This document shows positions 1 through 10,083 of a DNA stretch of 64,000 bases, in pieces. The translations under genes were made by a program, and so were the position numbers. Numbering within the stretch: the stretch's first letter is position 1; each line of letters opens with the position of its first letter. The stretch is from Lepeophtheirus salmonis (lineage: Eukaryota; Arthropoda; Copepoda; Siphonostomatoida; Caligidae). The stretch lies in NCBI RefSeq assembly GCF_016086655.4, contig NC_052134.2, positions 3,410,001 to 3,474,000 of the forward strand, in the 5' to 3' direction. The notes below the pieces were generated by a model that was not told the origin of the DNA, did no database searches, and was given only the letters and a program-made list of their open reading frames with translations.

Positions 1-89
1 ACAAAAGTTTAGTCAGGGGGAGTGGGTGTAGCATTTCCCCCTGTAGTCAAGGGCTTGAATGTGAATAATGATGAAATGGGGGCATGAAC

Positions 90-360
90 AAGCTAAATAC
101 TATCCGCATGGTGGTGTGACAGTATGTGGGCTTGTAGGCGCAACCTAAATATACTAAAAAGTTTATTCCTTTTTAGTTAATTTTTCTTGCACTCCAAATA
201 CAATTTTGAATAACCAAATTAAAAATATATTAAATCATATCATCATACAGAGTGTTGTACTATTTCGCCACAAGGCAGTGCACGACTCTTGATCGTTTTG
301 TAAATAAACTAATGTGAGTAAACAATGTTCATTCCCCATTGACCAACTACTAAGTGATTA
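90..360. repeat. Diverged interspersed repeat, copy 1 (partner near 48830-49070)
   Basis: The stretch reading TTGTACTATTTCGCCACAAG followed by a conserved run ending in AACAATGTTCATT resembles TTGTATTAGTTTGCCACAAG and its downstream sequence at about 48960-49040 in the same orientation. The upstream words GCTAAATA and ATCCG also recur in the same order. Similarity is only moderate, so the two may be old copies of one repeat. No coding potential is visible. Confidence 0.35.
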
Positions 361-678
361 TTGGCCTTTTTCTGTCTCCTGATTTTTGAGCGATAAAATA
401 AAGATTTCATTGTATTTGATTATCTACAAGAAGGTTTATGAGCACTTCTCTAACTAATACCCATGATTATTGTACTCCAAAGAATTACAATACAGTATAT
501 ACATGTATTCAAGTACTAGATTTTCAATTTGAAGAAAACTTTAAAAATAAAGTTTTTGTTTTACATTTAAAAAAAAAAAAAATGGATCTATTACAAATTT
601 ATGAATCATCTCATTGCAGAAGTATAATTGAAAAAAATTACATTTGATCGTACCTTGTTCAACCGCAAATAGTTCAAG

Positions 679-720
679 TTAACACTAGAACGACGGTGGG
701 ATAACACTCCCCCCCCCTTT
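679..720 (+). repeat. piggyBac-like terminus signature
   Basis: The 13 bases TTAACACTAGAAC starting at the TTAA equal the inward-reading right end of the piggyBac element at 4931. piggyBac elements insert at TTAA, so this may be the end of a related non-autonomous copy or solo end. I found no matching second end nearby. Confidence 0.3.
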
Positions 721-1033
721 TATTGGACATATGATCTCAAAAAGGATCCCACGAAAGTTTCAAACCTATGCTGGCCAAAAACTATATTGTAAGTTTATAA
801 TTCAATAACAATTAAAACATAATTAAATATAAAAAAACTGTCAAAAGAATGAATTTTAATTTGTCTGAAAACAAATATTGTTCCCTAATTGGTCTAGCAG
901 TTCAAGCGGTTCCTGCTCTTGAACTGTTAGAAGCAGTACCGTCACTGTAATATATTGCTTATTGGTCTTAGATTTAGATTATGGATCCAGGTCCGCTACT
1001 AAGCTTGTCGGGGGCCTTTAATATTTCTTAAGC

Positions 1034-1231
1034 TAGGGTTTCCCAAACTTACTAAGCCAAGATCCTCCTACACTAATTTTTTTTAGCTGAGGTCAACTTC
1101 ACATGAAATATCTGTATGTCTGTTTAGATTGTTAACAATAATCAGTTCTCCATCTTCTTGCACCTTCCTTCACGGCCGCCCCACTTTGAAAGATATTCTC
1201 TTGAGCAACCTTAATTTTCAGGGACCCTGCT
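1034..1231. repeat. Possible hAT-type MITE or terminus
   Basis: The left edge TAGGGTTTCCCAAACTTACT fits the YARNG hAT terminal rule and the common 'TTCCCAAACTT' style of hAT ends. A candidate right edge, read inward, begins CAGGGTCCCTGAAAAT. I could not find an 8-bp target duplication, so the extent is uncertain. A 78-residue antisense reading frame from 1485 to 1249 lies next to it and has no recognisable features. Confidence 0.3.
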
Positions 1232-1630
1232 GGAATTGAGAGTACTACTCACTCAGTGTATAAGCTAGCTGCAGCCCTGTTTGTATCTAATATCATTTCC
1301 TGGATCTTAATTTTCTGGCGAAGTCCATTTTTTTGGGTGCCTGTTATCAAAACTGAGGCTGTATAAAAAAGAACCGTGACTGAAGTATTGAACCAAGACC
1401 GACAAAAATGAAATGAAAGAAACAAGACCGATAGAACCGCTGAATCTGAACTGGACACAACCATGCCTAGTACATGCTTGAACAAGTATAAATCAGCGGG
1501 TGCAAAAATGATTCCACCATCCTCTGAGGAAGCATAACTTTCTTAAAATGAATAAAAAAACTATGGCACCGTAAGTTCCTCTACACCAAGGTTAATGGAA
1601 ATAGAAGGTCAGACCCTCATGTAATCGGGC

Positions 1631-1826
1631 TTGCTGGAATTTTCAATTTGATGTTTCTTACCAACTGCTAGGTAAGAGAGGCAGGTTTAGACAAAACATG
1701 CAACCAATCATAATCTATGACGTCAATATTACTAGAATTTTCAATTTGATGTATCGTACCGACTGCTTGGTAAGAAAGACAGATTTAAAAAAACACACAA
1801 CCACTCATACACTATGATGTCAATAT
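1631..1826. repeat. Two-copy tandem duplication, unit about 98 bp
   Basis: The unit contains GAATTTTCAATTTGATGT, then a TACC-ACTGCT-GGTAAGA block, and ends in TGACGTCAATATT (first copy) or TGATGTCAATATT (second). The two copies start about 98 bases apart and have diverged by roughly 15 percent by eye. The function is not apparent. Confidence 0.8.
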
Positions 1827-2062
1827 TAAGAATTATGGGGGAAGTAAAACATTAGTCGGTCACATGTTATGGTATAATCGTGTATTTCTTTTCACCTTGC
1901 TCTTGACGTAGTATTCATCTACACATTTTTTTTTTGAAGGATAACGTTTCAAAATCAGATAATATTTTACGGTGAATTTCCAAAAGACGACCGATTTTTT
2001 AGCAATATTGTCACAATATCAAAAAAAATGACGTCATCTCGTATTTTCTGGTACTTTAACGT

Positions 2063-2286
2063 CAGGGGTGTCCACAGGGAGGGGGGACTCTAACTCTTCC
2101 CAAATAAAGGAATAAAAAAATATCGCTCAGTTAAAAAACATAATGAAAAAAAGAGGAACATATTTTTCAGGCTTTCTTTTCTAAAAAATGATCATTGATC
2201 AAATTATGCAGTGGAACAAATTTTTTTAACTTTTTCAAAAAATTCAAAAACCACCATTCCTACAAATAATCCTGCGAACCCTTTTG
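2063..2286. mobile_element. Short MITE, AGGGG...GCAGGATTAT end family
   Basis: The left edge is CAGGGGTGTCCACAGGGAGG. The right edge read inward is AAGGGTTCGCAGGATTATTT, which matches the left edge of the large repeat at 23421 (CAGGGGTTCCGCAGGATTAT). The interior is AT-rich and non-coding. The superfamily is unknown and no target duplication was resolved. Confidence 0.4.
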
Positions 2287-2502
2287 AACAGGGTTGCCCG
2301 ATTGGCCTTTTCGAAGTAGTTTGGCCATGAAATATTATATTGTTTGTTTTTTTAAAAAAATATTTGGCCTAAATTTGAAACAAATATGTATTTCATAGTT
2401 TTGATTTATGAAGACATTTTTTATGAAATTTAATTTAATAGGTTAAGTGGCTCATTAAAATATTTCATGTGTCAATGGAGCCCATTATACCCATTAACGC
2501 CT

Positions 2503-2524
2503 AACGTCCTCATATGAGGACGTT
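2503..2524. repeat. Perfect 22-bp palindrome near the left piggyBac end
   Basis: The palindrome is perfect over 2503-2524, with core GTCCTCATATGAGGAC. Its outer edge lies 9 bases inside the TTAA. The same 16-base core recurs at 2855-2870 and 4799-4814, which suggests a subterminal transposase-binding or hairpin site rather than chance. Confidence 0.9.
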
Positions 2525-2852
2525 TAATATTTTGCATGTTTTTATTGATTTTTTTGGATATACTTTCTTATTGAAATAATAAAATATTAAACTTGGTTTA
2601 GGTTCTTTAAGAAATATTAATAAAATGATTTTATGATTTCATCTTTTTATAAAAAAGTTATCGGATCAAAATGGAGAAGTTTTAACAACCTGGACTGGTT
2701 TTTATATTTTCCTACTATAAAATAGTAAATATATATTAAAACATCCTTCATTTTCTTTAAAACATACTCACATAGTGTTAAAGTAACCTTGTGTACCTTT
2801 TTAGCAAAATAAGTAATAATGATTTTTTTTTGCAATACGCCTCAAAAGATAC

Positions 2853-2872
2853 ATGTCCTCATATGAGGACAT
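2853..2872. repeat. Second copy of the piggyBac palindrome
   Basis: This is a perfect 20-bp palindrome with the same 16-base core, about 360 bases inside the left end and 200 bases ahead of the transposase start codon. It sits where promoter or 5' leader sequence would be expected. Confidence 0.9.
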
Positions 2873-3075
2873 CAGTCTGATACGTACTTAAAAAAGAAAA
2901 TTTATTTTTGAAAGATATAATGCTCCAGTTATTGTGTTGCATATAATTTACGCATTAATTTCTTTTTGTTTGAGCTTCCAGTGAATAAAATTTTCAACAG
3001 CCTTGTCAGTGTGTTAGGTCAGTGAAACAGTTTGATGATCTTCAATCGCTGGTTTTTGTTAAACTGTTTGAAAAC

Positions 3076-4760
3076 ATGAGTTCACATTGTACAGGACTGA
3101 CTCTTTATGAAATTGAAGCATTGTTAGAACCTGAAGAATGATTGATTCAGGACGAAGAAAATACTTTCGACATTGCTTTCATTCCCCCAAATGTGGACGA
3201 CCTGATGGATGACGAGGATACTGACGACGATCTACTAGGCCTTCCACAAGTTACAGACGTTGCTGGAACTCTTGAAAGAATTTCTACAGAATCGCTCGAA
3301 GATTATATTAAACTATAAATCCAAATTGTTTTGGCGTCAAAAGGACCCTGTTTATTCAAAGCTCCATCAAAGGCAAGGCAATGAAAAATTGAAACTCGAT
3401 CATTTTACCGAAAAAATGATGGGTTTAACACGTAAGGAGATGTTTGAAAATCTTTTTAATGAATACATTTTTAATCATATCATCACTGAAAGCAATCGTT
3501 ATGCGATTCAAGATAGGAACACATGTTCATTTTCCTTACATACTAAGGAATTGCAAATATTCATTGGAATATTGATATTTTCTAGCTATCACAAACTTCC
3601 TTCCAAGGGGGACTATTGGTCATTTTCGGAAGATTTAGGTATAGATTTAATCAAAAAAACCATGCCCAGGGATCAATATCTAAAAATTAAACAAACTCTC
3701 CATTTTTTAAATAACGAAGAGGCTGCCAATAGAAAATATGATCCTGGTTTCAAAATTCGACTCTAATATCTATGCTTCAGAAAAACTTTACTAAATTTGG
3801 AATTTACCAGACACAAATAGCTGTGGATGAGATGATGGTTAAGTATTTTGGAAGAAATTCATTTAAGCAATTTATATGAGGGAAATCAATAAGGTTCGGA
3901 TATAAATTATGGGCACATTGCGGACCATCTGGCTATTCTTACAATTTTGATCTCTACTGTGGAAAAGAAGACAAAAAAAAAAGAAGTGTGAAAGCTTCTT
4001 TTAGGAAATAAAGTTGTCACAAACATGCTGAAAGTTGTGAACAATCCAGAGCAGCATTGTGGATATTTCGACAATTTTTTCATATCCGTTCCTCTGCAAA
4101 TATTGCAGTTACTGGCACTTTGAGGAAAAATAGAACTACAAGCTTACCTCTCATAGAAAATAAATCTTTGAAGAAAGAAGCAAGATTTGAGTCGAATTAA
4201 GAAATTGTTATAGCAAAATGGAGAGGTAGTAGTAATGTTATAGTCGGGACCAACTTTGATAATATAGAACACTTATCAAATGTAAATAGATGGTTACCTG
4301 AAGAAGTCAAGAAAGGTACTATCAAGAGACCACAACTAATAAAAAAATATTCTAAATACTTGGGAGGAGTCAATCGTCATGATTGGCTGGTCGGGAAATA
4401 TCTCATTTCCCTCCGAGCGAAAAAATGATACAGACCCATGGTGATTCGACTGATTGATATGGCAGTAACGAATGCTTGGATTATTTATAAACAGGTCAAT
4501 GATAAAAAAGATTGTCTATCATTAAAGGATTTTCGAAGACACATAGCCTTAGCTTATTTGAAAGGAGACTCCAAAAAAAACTATAGTAAAACTAACATAT
4601 CCCATCGAAGATATTCGTTATGACCAGCTATATCATTATACCCAACAAAGAGAAATTCAAAGGCGGTGTCGTATGAAATCTTGTGTAGCAAAACCTAGAA
4701 CATATTGTGCAAAATGTAACGTAACACATTGAATTGAATGTTTTAAGGCGTATCACATGT
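3076..4760 (+). pseudogene. piggyBac transposase (PGBD-like), multiply broken
   Basis: This would be the cut-and-paste transposase of the enclosing element, an RNase H-fold nuclease acting at TTAA. The ATG at 3076 opens an acidic N-terminal segment with a stop near residue 22. The frame then shifts into the 168-residue stretch at 3260-3766, which carries the conserved region before the catalytic core. The first catalytic Asp is visible in AVDEMM (codon 3826) and the second in YFDNFF (codon 4070), in different frames. The third region reads GGVNRHD (Asn codon 4372) where the family has GGVD, so that Asp is replaced. A C-terminal Cys-rich module with C-C-CAKC-H-C spacing lies at about 4660-4745. 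The family is clear from these ordered motifs. The gene cannot make a working protein. Confidence 0.85.
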
Positions 4761-4797
4761 ATATATTAGGATGTATTATAACCCTACTTTAACCGGA

Positions 4798-4815
4798 TGT
4801 CCTCATATGAGGACA
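4798..4815. repeat. Third copy of the piggyBac palindrome
   Basis: This is a perfect 18-bp palindrome with core GTCCTCATATGAGGAC, just 3' of the transposase remnant and about 115 bases inside the right end. It lies further from its end than the left copy does, so the ends are asymmetric, as in other piggyBac elements. Confidence 0.9.
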
Positions 4816-5329
4816 GGCCAAATCATCAGAATTAATAAGAATAAATACAATTTAAACTTTTATTTTGCTTCATTTCAACCTATTTAACTCTGTGTATAAA
4901 TTTCATGAAAACATCCCTGTTCTAGTGTTAAGGTTGAATTATTGATGTTTTCATTTATTTATCAAGAAATAGTAGAACTAGGCGAAATTTAGATCTACAA
5001 ATAATGAGACTATAGAAATGTATCATAGCTTTGAATATATTTAAAGAGAAAGCGAGCGGAATTTTGCAGATTTAGTTTTGATTGCTTCCTAGTAGAAAAT
5101 ATTATTACATTTTTTTTTTAATTAAAATAATTAATTAAGAATGATAACTCTAGTGAGCATGAAAGTTAATATATAATCAAAAAATGGTTAGTTAATATAC
5201 TTAAACAATTTGGAGTGGTAATTATTGTATAATCAGTTATATTAATTTAACTGAGGTTGTATTACCAAATAGTAATAGTAACTGGCGTTGCCCTGAGTGA
5301 TTAGGCGTCGACAAACTATCTTTAATGAT

Positions 5330-5410
5330 ATAGAACATCCCTCTCACAAAATCATAAGTGTTACACTCCGTTTTTCATGAGCACACTCAAATGTAGTTAC
5401 TCAAAACTTA
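5330..5410 (-). repeat. Dispersed repeat family, partial copy
   Basis: TCATAAGTGTTACACTCCGT and the following TTTTCATGAGCACAC resemble the block AATGTTACTCTCCGTCTTTC at 50990-51030. This is one end of the dispersed repeat family described at 33010. The other end of the copy is not recognisable. Confidence 0.35.
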
Positions 5411-6162
5411 TATGTTCTCTCCGCAAGAATAATAAAAGCTAGATTTTTTTGATATGACGTAATCAACGAAAGAGTACTTTAGGGTAGAGACTTAAGTATT
5501 CTATCTAGCTGAGCTTTTACTACTCACAGTCGTTGATAAACCTTCTTTAAAGTCACATTCCTTATTTTATATGATGTAATTCCCTTCTTAGCTCTTACAG
5601 TGTGGAGTCGAATCAAATATGAGCTGTCATAACGCCTGTCATTTTTACACAACGTTCTTATACAATTCTATAAATATATATACATATACTCCCTTTTATC
5701 TTTTAATATTGTTGCTCCTCAGGAATTTACTTGACGCAAACTATTAAAAGAGGATCCAGAATGGCCGAGAGAATGAAAGAGAAGTCGTAGAAGAAATTGA
5801 TAACATCAAATATATTGTATTACACAAAAAAATATAACACTACTCTGACGTTTAATATCCTGTCAGGGTATTTATAGTTAGAAAAATAAAAGTACTCTGT
5901 CACTCATAAATAAAACACAGATTAAATGATCATAATAAGTAAGAAGAAGATCCATATGATCGAGAGTACGAACCAATATACATAACCAATATGATGTGTA
6001 CACTCGATTGGATCGTTATTTCTTAGATCATATATCGACGCAGTCTTACACGGCGTTACCTCGCTAACACAAAAATACCTTATTTATTTTTATCAGCTGT
6101 CGATTTATTCTTCTCTCTTGATACGTCATGGCTATTGCATAATTTATTCTTTTTTGGCGAAT

Positions 6163-6294
6163 TAAAGCATTAAATCAAGTAGCACATCGAAGGCTAACGT
6201 CATTATCAACGAAAAAAAAATATTTTGGTCAAAATTGACCAAACTATTTCCTCAGGCCAATGGTGCTCGATGCACTACTTGATTTTATGCTTTA
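6163..6294. mobile_element. Short MITE with TA flanks
   Basis: The left edge AAAGCATTAAATCAAGTAG and the inward-read right edge AAAGCATAAAATCAAGTAG differ at one base, and the similarity continues into CATCGA. TA flanks both ends, as in Tc1/mariner-type insertions. The centre contains the near-palindrome TTTGGTCAAAATTGACCAAA. There is no coding sequence. Confidence 0.6.
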
Positions 6295-6320
6295 TGGTAA
6301 ATATACAAAGTAATAGCTAT

Positions 6321-6739
6321 TAGTGTTGAGACTCGGTCCAGCACCAATTCGGGTTTTTTTTCGGTTTGGTCTTAATTGATTTTTTCTAGACCGATTTTTC
6401 GGTCAAGAGCACGGTCTAATCTTTTTCAGACTCACTTTTTAGACTGATTTTGAATCTACCTAACTTTATGGACATATTTATTTTCGGTCTCAATTTATGG
6501 TCTGATTTTTTTGGTTTCATATATTATGAGACACCATTTTTTTTTTTCTAGATCAACTGTCATTCATTTTTATTAAAAAATCTCAAAAGTACAAAATAAG
6601 TTATAGAAAAAATACTGTAAAATAGAAAAATACGAACTTTTCCTTTGGACCGATCTAGACCGAATTTTTCTATGAACTAATTCGGCGAACAAAAAATATA
6701 AAATCCAGTTTGAGATTTCCAGACCGAAACCCAACACTA
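6321..6739 (+). mobile_element. hAT-type MITE, copy A, with 8-bp target duplication
   Basis: The ends are TAGTGTTG and CAACACTA, which satisfy the hAT YARNG rule. ATAGCTAT flanks both sides (6313-6320 and 6740-6747), a perfect 8-bp target duplication. The interior is non-coding and full of short runs built on GGTC and GACC with TTTTT, so it folds on itself. Two longer relatives are at 25551-26272 and 43841-44479. It lacks a transposase and would depend on one supplied elsewhere. Confidence 0.78.
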
Positions 6740-7084
6740 ATAGCTATACTTATGCTCCGTTTCCAAAAGAACATGAATACAATTTCTTTTTGATCCCCCG
6801 TCGTTTATATAATATATATATATTGTCTATTTTATTATTTCTATGAAGAAATTATTTTGACTAATTTTTCATAGAAATAATATAATAACTACTCTTTTAA
6901 TCAAATATTATTATTTATCAATATTATAATGGAGTTTCAAATTAAGTACTTTGTGGATTTTAATAATATGTGATTCATTTTAGAAATGGTGAAGAAATAA
7001 TATGAAAGTGATAGTAAGATAAGTAAATAAGAGATAAATGGTAGTTGGTATGATTGACTTGTTTGGCTAACTAAGGGATGATTC

Positions 7085-7255
7085 AAAATATTTCACAACT
7101 CAACCCCAATAGCTCTTTTGCCTTCAAATCAGTAGATTGAGCTGTCTTTTGTGAAATAGATAAGATGTGAGAGGCTTCTTTCTTTTCCAAGAAGTTTTTG
7201 CAGAGCTTGGATGTATATTTTGGGTAATTGTCTTGTTGAAAAACAAGTTCTGGAA
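7085..7255 (-). pseudogene. Tc1 transposase fragment, second catalytic Asp region
   Basis: Read on the minus strand from about 7255, the sequence gives FQQDNYPKYTSKLCKNFLEK, the Tc1 second-Asp motif, followed after a break by a segment resembling the third-residue region (QSTDLKAKELLG). It runs directly away from the plus-strand Tc1 C-terminus at 7225. A single Tc1 gene has these parts on one strand in series, so this piece has been inverted. It is non-functional. Confidence 0.75.
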
Positions 7256-7399
7256 CATTTTGAAGAATGCTTGGAATGATATAACACCTGCTTATCTTGA
7301 AAAACTAAGAGCAAGAATCCCAAAAGTCTGTAAAACAGTTATAGCATCAAAGGGAGGATTTTTTGATGAAGCTAAAATTTTAGCAAAAATACTTTGATT
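7225..7399 (+). pseudogene. Tc1 transposase C-terminal fragment
   Basis: The frame reads KNAWNDITPAYLEKLRARIP and ends KGGFFDEAKI shortly before the stop. This matches the last 60 or so residues of Tc1-type transposases ('...L..RMP..CKAVI...GG...'). A 3' untranslated stretch follows, and then the terminal repeat at 7530-7545, read inward as CACTGGCTCGAAAAAGTTTG next to a TA at 7546. The upstream catalytic part is missing on this strand. Confidence 0.8.
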
Positions 7400-7528
7400 T
7401 TGTACAAATAAATGTCTTTACCCATATTCAACCTTAATTTTTCATCATTTAATAGCCTGATTACTTTGTTATCTGATGATAAAGTCATGGGTAGTTAAAA
7501 AAATAAGTGAAACTCCAATTTTTTACAA

Positions 7529-7547
7529 ACTTTTTCGAGCCAGTGTA
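7529..7547 (+). repeat. Tc1 right terminal inverted repeat
   Basis: AACTTTTTCGAGCCAGTG followed by TA. Read inward, this is the common Tc1 end beginning CACTGGCTCGAAAAAG. No matching left end is present nearby, which agrees with the rearranged state of the element. Confidence 0.6.
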
Positions 7548-8750
7548 GATAATTTCAATCATTTTCTCCCTCTTTTGGGAGTTTGTTTGATTATTTAACA
7601 ACCCTTAGCAGTCATAATAATATTGAGAGGTCTGATCATGGAGCACGTTGTTACTTTTATTGCATCAGGCAACCTTTATTCCAAAAAGAAACAGAAAAAA
7701 ACACCTAAAATCACTTCTTTATTAGCCCTTGGATCCGAAATTATTATTGTTAACAGCTTTAAAAAATAATAATTCTAACTCAATCAATCAACGTTCCTAA
7801 CATTGATTAAAAGATAAATAGACGAAACATTGACAGGTCCAAAAAATTAAGCATATATACCATTTGTGTCATCAAGGTAACATGAACACACATTCTTGAG
7901 ATCCCTTCTCATGAATGAAAGAGTCCCGATTTGTTCTGATATTCTATCCCTTAGCGCCGATGCTTTAAGCATTTAACTCATTTTTAAACTAATACATGCA
8001 TTGACAGGGTAAATTGATTATAATAATTGCGAATGATGCAATGAATGATTTATTAACGTCATAATTCAATAATAAGTATAGAGAATCTAGATAATAAAAA
8101 TACCAAAAAAGAAGAGAAAAAAAAAGAAATACGTTCAACAAAATATGGTCTTACCAAATAATGATCAAAATACTATATCCATAGTATTATTATTAATGGA
8201 TGCAATTAATATATTTTTGGTTGTTCATTTGAATGAATGAAAAGCGCTTATTCATTCATATAAATAAGCAACATTACAACACCATTAAAAATATTGGAAA
8301 TAAAAGACAAGAAAATTCTTTTGCATACATGTATTTATTTCCATACATAACAGTAAAGTAACGTTGCTTTCCCCAACAGAATAATACATCGTTGGGGGTT
8401 CCCCATTTAAATGGAGTAAACTTCTAGTAAATCGTTTTCCCCGCTTACATCACACTTTGTATCTACTTCATGTAAGCACATGTAAGTGTTTCTTATTTTG
8501 TTGAAATGTACGGGTCACCGGGTCAAAATCTGTTCCTTTTTATTAAAAAAATAAAATTGTTAAAGGATGATCAAAATTGAACAATGTTTCGAGGTAGGTC
8601 AACAGCCTAAAAGTTTTGGAAATGATCAATTTTCTCAATTATTGTAAAAAGGTTCATGAATCAGCTTTTTATGTTTTTAACTTTTTCAAGATGAGGGAAT
8701 TTACTCTTATAAATATTTTTGTTAATTTGAGAAACAAAAAAATAAAATTT
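7548..8750. other. No gene recognised
   Basis: This is AT-rich intergenic sequence with small hairpin-prone words, such as GAATGAATGAAAAGCG next to CTTATTCATTCATA near 8230. I see nothing I can name. Confidence 0.5.
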
Positions 8751-8754
8751 GCAA

Positions 8755-9610
8755 AATAGTTGAAGAGAAAACTAATACATATATGTTATTATCGTGTGAG
8801 GAAAACTGCATTGAAGAAAATTGGCAATGTAGGATTGCCCTGAAGGAAAATTGCCAGTTAGTAAAATTGCCCGTGAGAAAATTGCACGTATTTTGATCAA
8901 ACTTTGTGATTAATAATAAAACATTATAAATTCGCTTAATATTATTTCTGATAAATATGTAAACATATAAGTTAGGGTGTTCTAAATAGCTTAGGGCCTT
9001 TGAAAATATGGTTGAATACTCTCGATCCTTTAGTATTAGTTTTTTTTTTTTGGATGTTTGTGATGCTCTGGGGGTGGTTTTTAAAGGATCCAGGGGCCCA
9101 AGTACCCTGTGCAATCCGAACCCTAGAAACTATTTTTTGGTATAGGAGGGGTTCCTTGGATGTATTGGTTGAATTGGCGTTGGATTTTAGCAATCTCACT
9201 CTACCCCGGGACAATCCGAGGATGGAGGGTATTCAATCATATTTTGAGAGCCCCTAAGATATTTATTCCTCCTCCCTCCTTTCCATCCTTTAAATCCATT
9301 TCTTAGAAATTGGATTGAATTTAAAAAAATACAAGGAAATTGTATTACAATAATATTACTCACATTTAAAGGTACTCCCTTGGGGGGATGGAACAAACAA
9401 ATATGTTTATACATTTGTCATAAATAATATCAATCGAATTTATAATGTTTAATACTTCATCATGAAGTTTGAACAAAATAAGGGGAATTTTCCGAACTGG
9501 GAAATTTCTCCAGAGCAATCTTCCACTGGCAATTTTCGGCAGGGAAGTTTTTCTAGTAACGTTATTTTATGTTAATACATTTTTTATGTATTTTATGTCC
9601 CTTTTCTTCA
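8755..9610. mobile_element. Long foldback element (imperfect inverted repeat)
   Basis: The left arm (about 8770-8978) pairs with the reverse complement of the right arm (about 9393-9600). ACATTATAAATTCG and AATATTATTT occur in both, as do GAAAATTGCCAGT and ATTTTG-TCAAACTT. An inner pair matches too: GAATACTCTCGATCC near 9020 with GAATACCCTCCATCC on the other strand at 9213-9235. A stretch at 9260-9390 is present only on the right. Short reading frames here on both strands are by-products of the inverted repeat. Class unknown. It could be a foldback transposon or an inverted duplication. Confidence 0.72.
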
Positions 9611-10083
9611 TTACAAAACATGACATTTTTGTATGTAATATTTTCATTTTGTTGAATTGTTTAAGTCTTATAGTGACAACTAGTAACTTTTGGTTTACAC
9701 ATATCCAATTGGTACGTTTTATGTCAAATTGAGCTATTTTTAGACGGAAGGTAATGTATATATTGTTTTTTCTATATTTCATCCAATGTCCAGCTACAAT
9801 GGAACTTTAACAAAGAAATAAAACAAAACAATTATCAAAAAAACAAGACAAGACAAGCAGTACTGACATAAATTGAGGTGTGCATACTTCCTCGATTAGG
9901 ATGATTAAAAAATACAATTGGTTCCCTATCACCAATCTTAATGGTGTTTATAGGTGTTCTCTAAAAGTTGGTTTCTAAAAAGTTTCCACAGTCTGACGTC
10001 CTGATTCCCTACTACCATTAAATGCATAGTTAAATGATATTTTAAGCTATCCATACTTCTCATAAATTTTAACTTCTTGTAAT

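Larger units (their letters stand above)
2494..4931 (+). mobile_element. piggyBac-family DNA transposon, full length but decayed
   Basis: A span of about 2.44 kb is bounded by TTAA at both ends (2494-2497 and 4928-4931), the piggyBac target site. The ends read inward as TTAACGCCTAACGTCC and TTAACACTAGAACAGG. They share a loose TTAAC-C-T-AAC pattern rather than a clean inverted repeat, so the exact right edge is not certain. Another TTAA at 4832 is an alternative. The interior encodes a broken piggyBac transposase. Three copies of a palindrome with core GTCCTCATATGAGGAC lie at 2506, 2855 and 4799. The length is normal for the family. Confidence 0.75.

Noticed and set aside
438..647. 69-residue plus-strand frame
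   Set aside because: Low-complexity Lys/Asn-rich composition, typical of chance frames in AT-rich DNA. No motif or neighbour supports it.
9000..9257. 85-residue plus-strand frame, with antisense frames of 130, 80 and 72 residues over 8722-9414
   Set aside because: They lie within the foldback, overlap each other on both strands and contain no known motif.
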